NCBI RefSeq assembly: GCF_024679245.1 | Contig: NC_090187.1 | Location: 26,511,815-26,575,814, forward strand | Reading direction: 5' to 3' | Length of the DNA: 64,000 nucleotides | DNA from: Pseudorasbora parva | Lineage: Eukaryota > Chordata > Actinopteri > Cypriniformes > Gobionidae | Part shown: positions 63,195 through 64,000 of the stretch, piece after piece | Layout of the letters: each line of letters begins with the position of its first letter | Numbering within the stretch: the first letter of the stretch is position 1 | Made by a program: the position numbers and the translations under genes | Notes under the pieces: generated by a model | What the model was told of the DNA's origin: nothing | What the model saw: only the letters and a program-made list of their open reading frames with translations | Databases searched by the model: none

Positions 63195-64000
<806 letters not shown>

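Overview
The window is non-coding, repeat-dense DNA from a ray-finned fish, most likely a cyprinid (carp, goldfish or zebrafish relatives). That placement is inference. It rests on very long CA/GT, CT/GA, GATA and GGAT microsatellites, several Tc1-like transposon families whose consensus I recognise from cyprinids, many short non-autonomous DNA transposons with TTAA-type ends, a tRNA-derived SINE, fish-type LINE tails, and a Gmr1-type Ty3/gypsy retrotransposon. I found no host protein-coding exon, rRNA gene or tRNA gene. The window therefore reads as an intergenic desert or the inside of a very large intron.

Layout. 1-3.2 kb: microsatellites and small DNA-transposon remnants. 3.24-9.05 kb: a TTAA-end non-autonomous element split by a complete 5,065-bp LTR retrotransposon (3340-8404). 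Its two 368-bp LTRs look identical, it has a 5-bp target duplication and a primer-binding site, and its pol is open. Integrase lies upstream of reverse transcriptase, the order that defines Gmr1-like elements. The gag part is broken by a frameshift and a stop. 9-25 kb: dispersed repeats, a degenerate CCTTAGCAACCAC minisatellite, an end-to-end Tc1 relic (12187-13381), an LTR-like block and many microsatellites. 25.2-27.8 kb: an internally deleted Tc1-like element next to a second Tc1 relic, which carries an 880-bp insertion and an internal inverted duplication. 28-41 kb: microsatellites, repeat modules, nested inverted-repeat elements at 31.9-33.1 kb, a foldback element at 36.3-36.9 kb, a GGAT/GATA/TAG compound microsatellite, and a hAT-like element at 38.3-40.0 kb. 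41.2-43.0 kb: a Tc1 relic split by a block with 33-bp inverted ends that holds the 3' end of a Tx1/L1-like LINE. 47.3-48.7 kb: two different Tc1 families fused head to head. 56.1-58.6 kb: two nested TTAA elements followed by another Tc1 relic. 59-63.4 kb: a SINE, a foldback element, another DNA transposon and a LINE tail running into a 208-bp GATA tract.

The coding content is all from mobile elements. The retrotransposon pol encodes protease, integrase, reverse transcriptase and RNase H. Every Tc1 transposase is broken. A module of about 250 bp recurs at least seven times, always next to CA/GT tracts, which suggests that the element and the microsatellites travel or grow together. Several AT-rich, low-repeat stretches (near 14.5, 21.0, 31.1, 40.5 and 62.4 kb) look like possible conserved regulatory elements. 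That is a hypothesis only.
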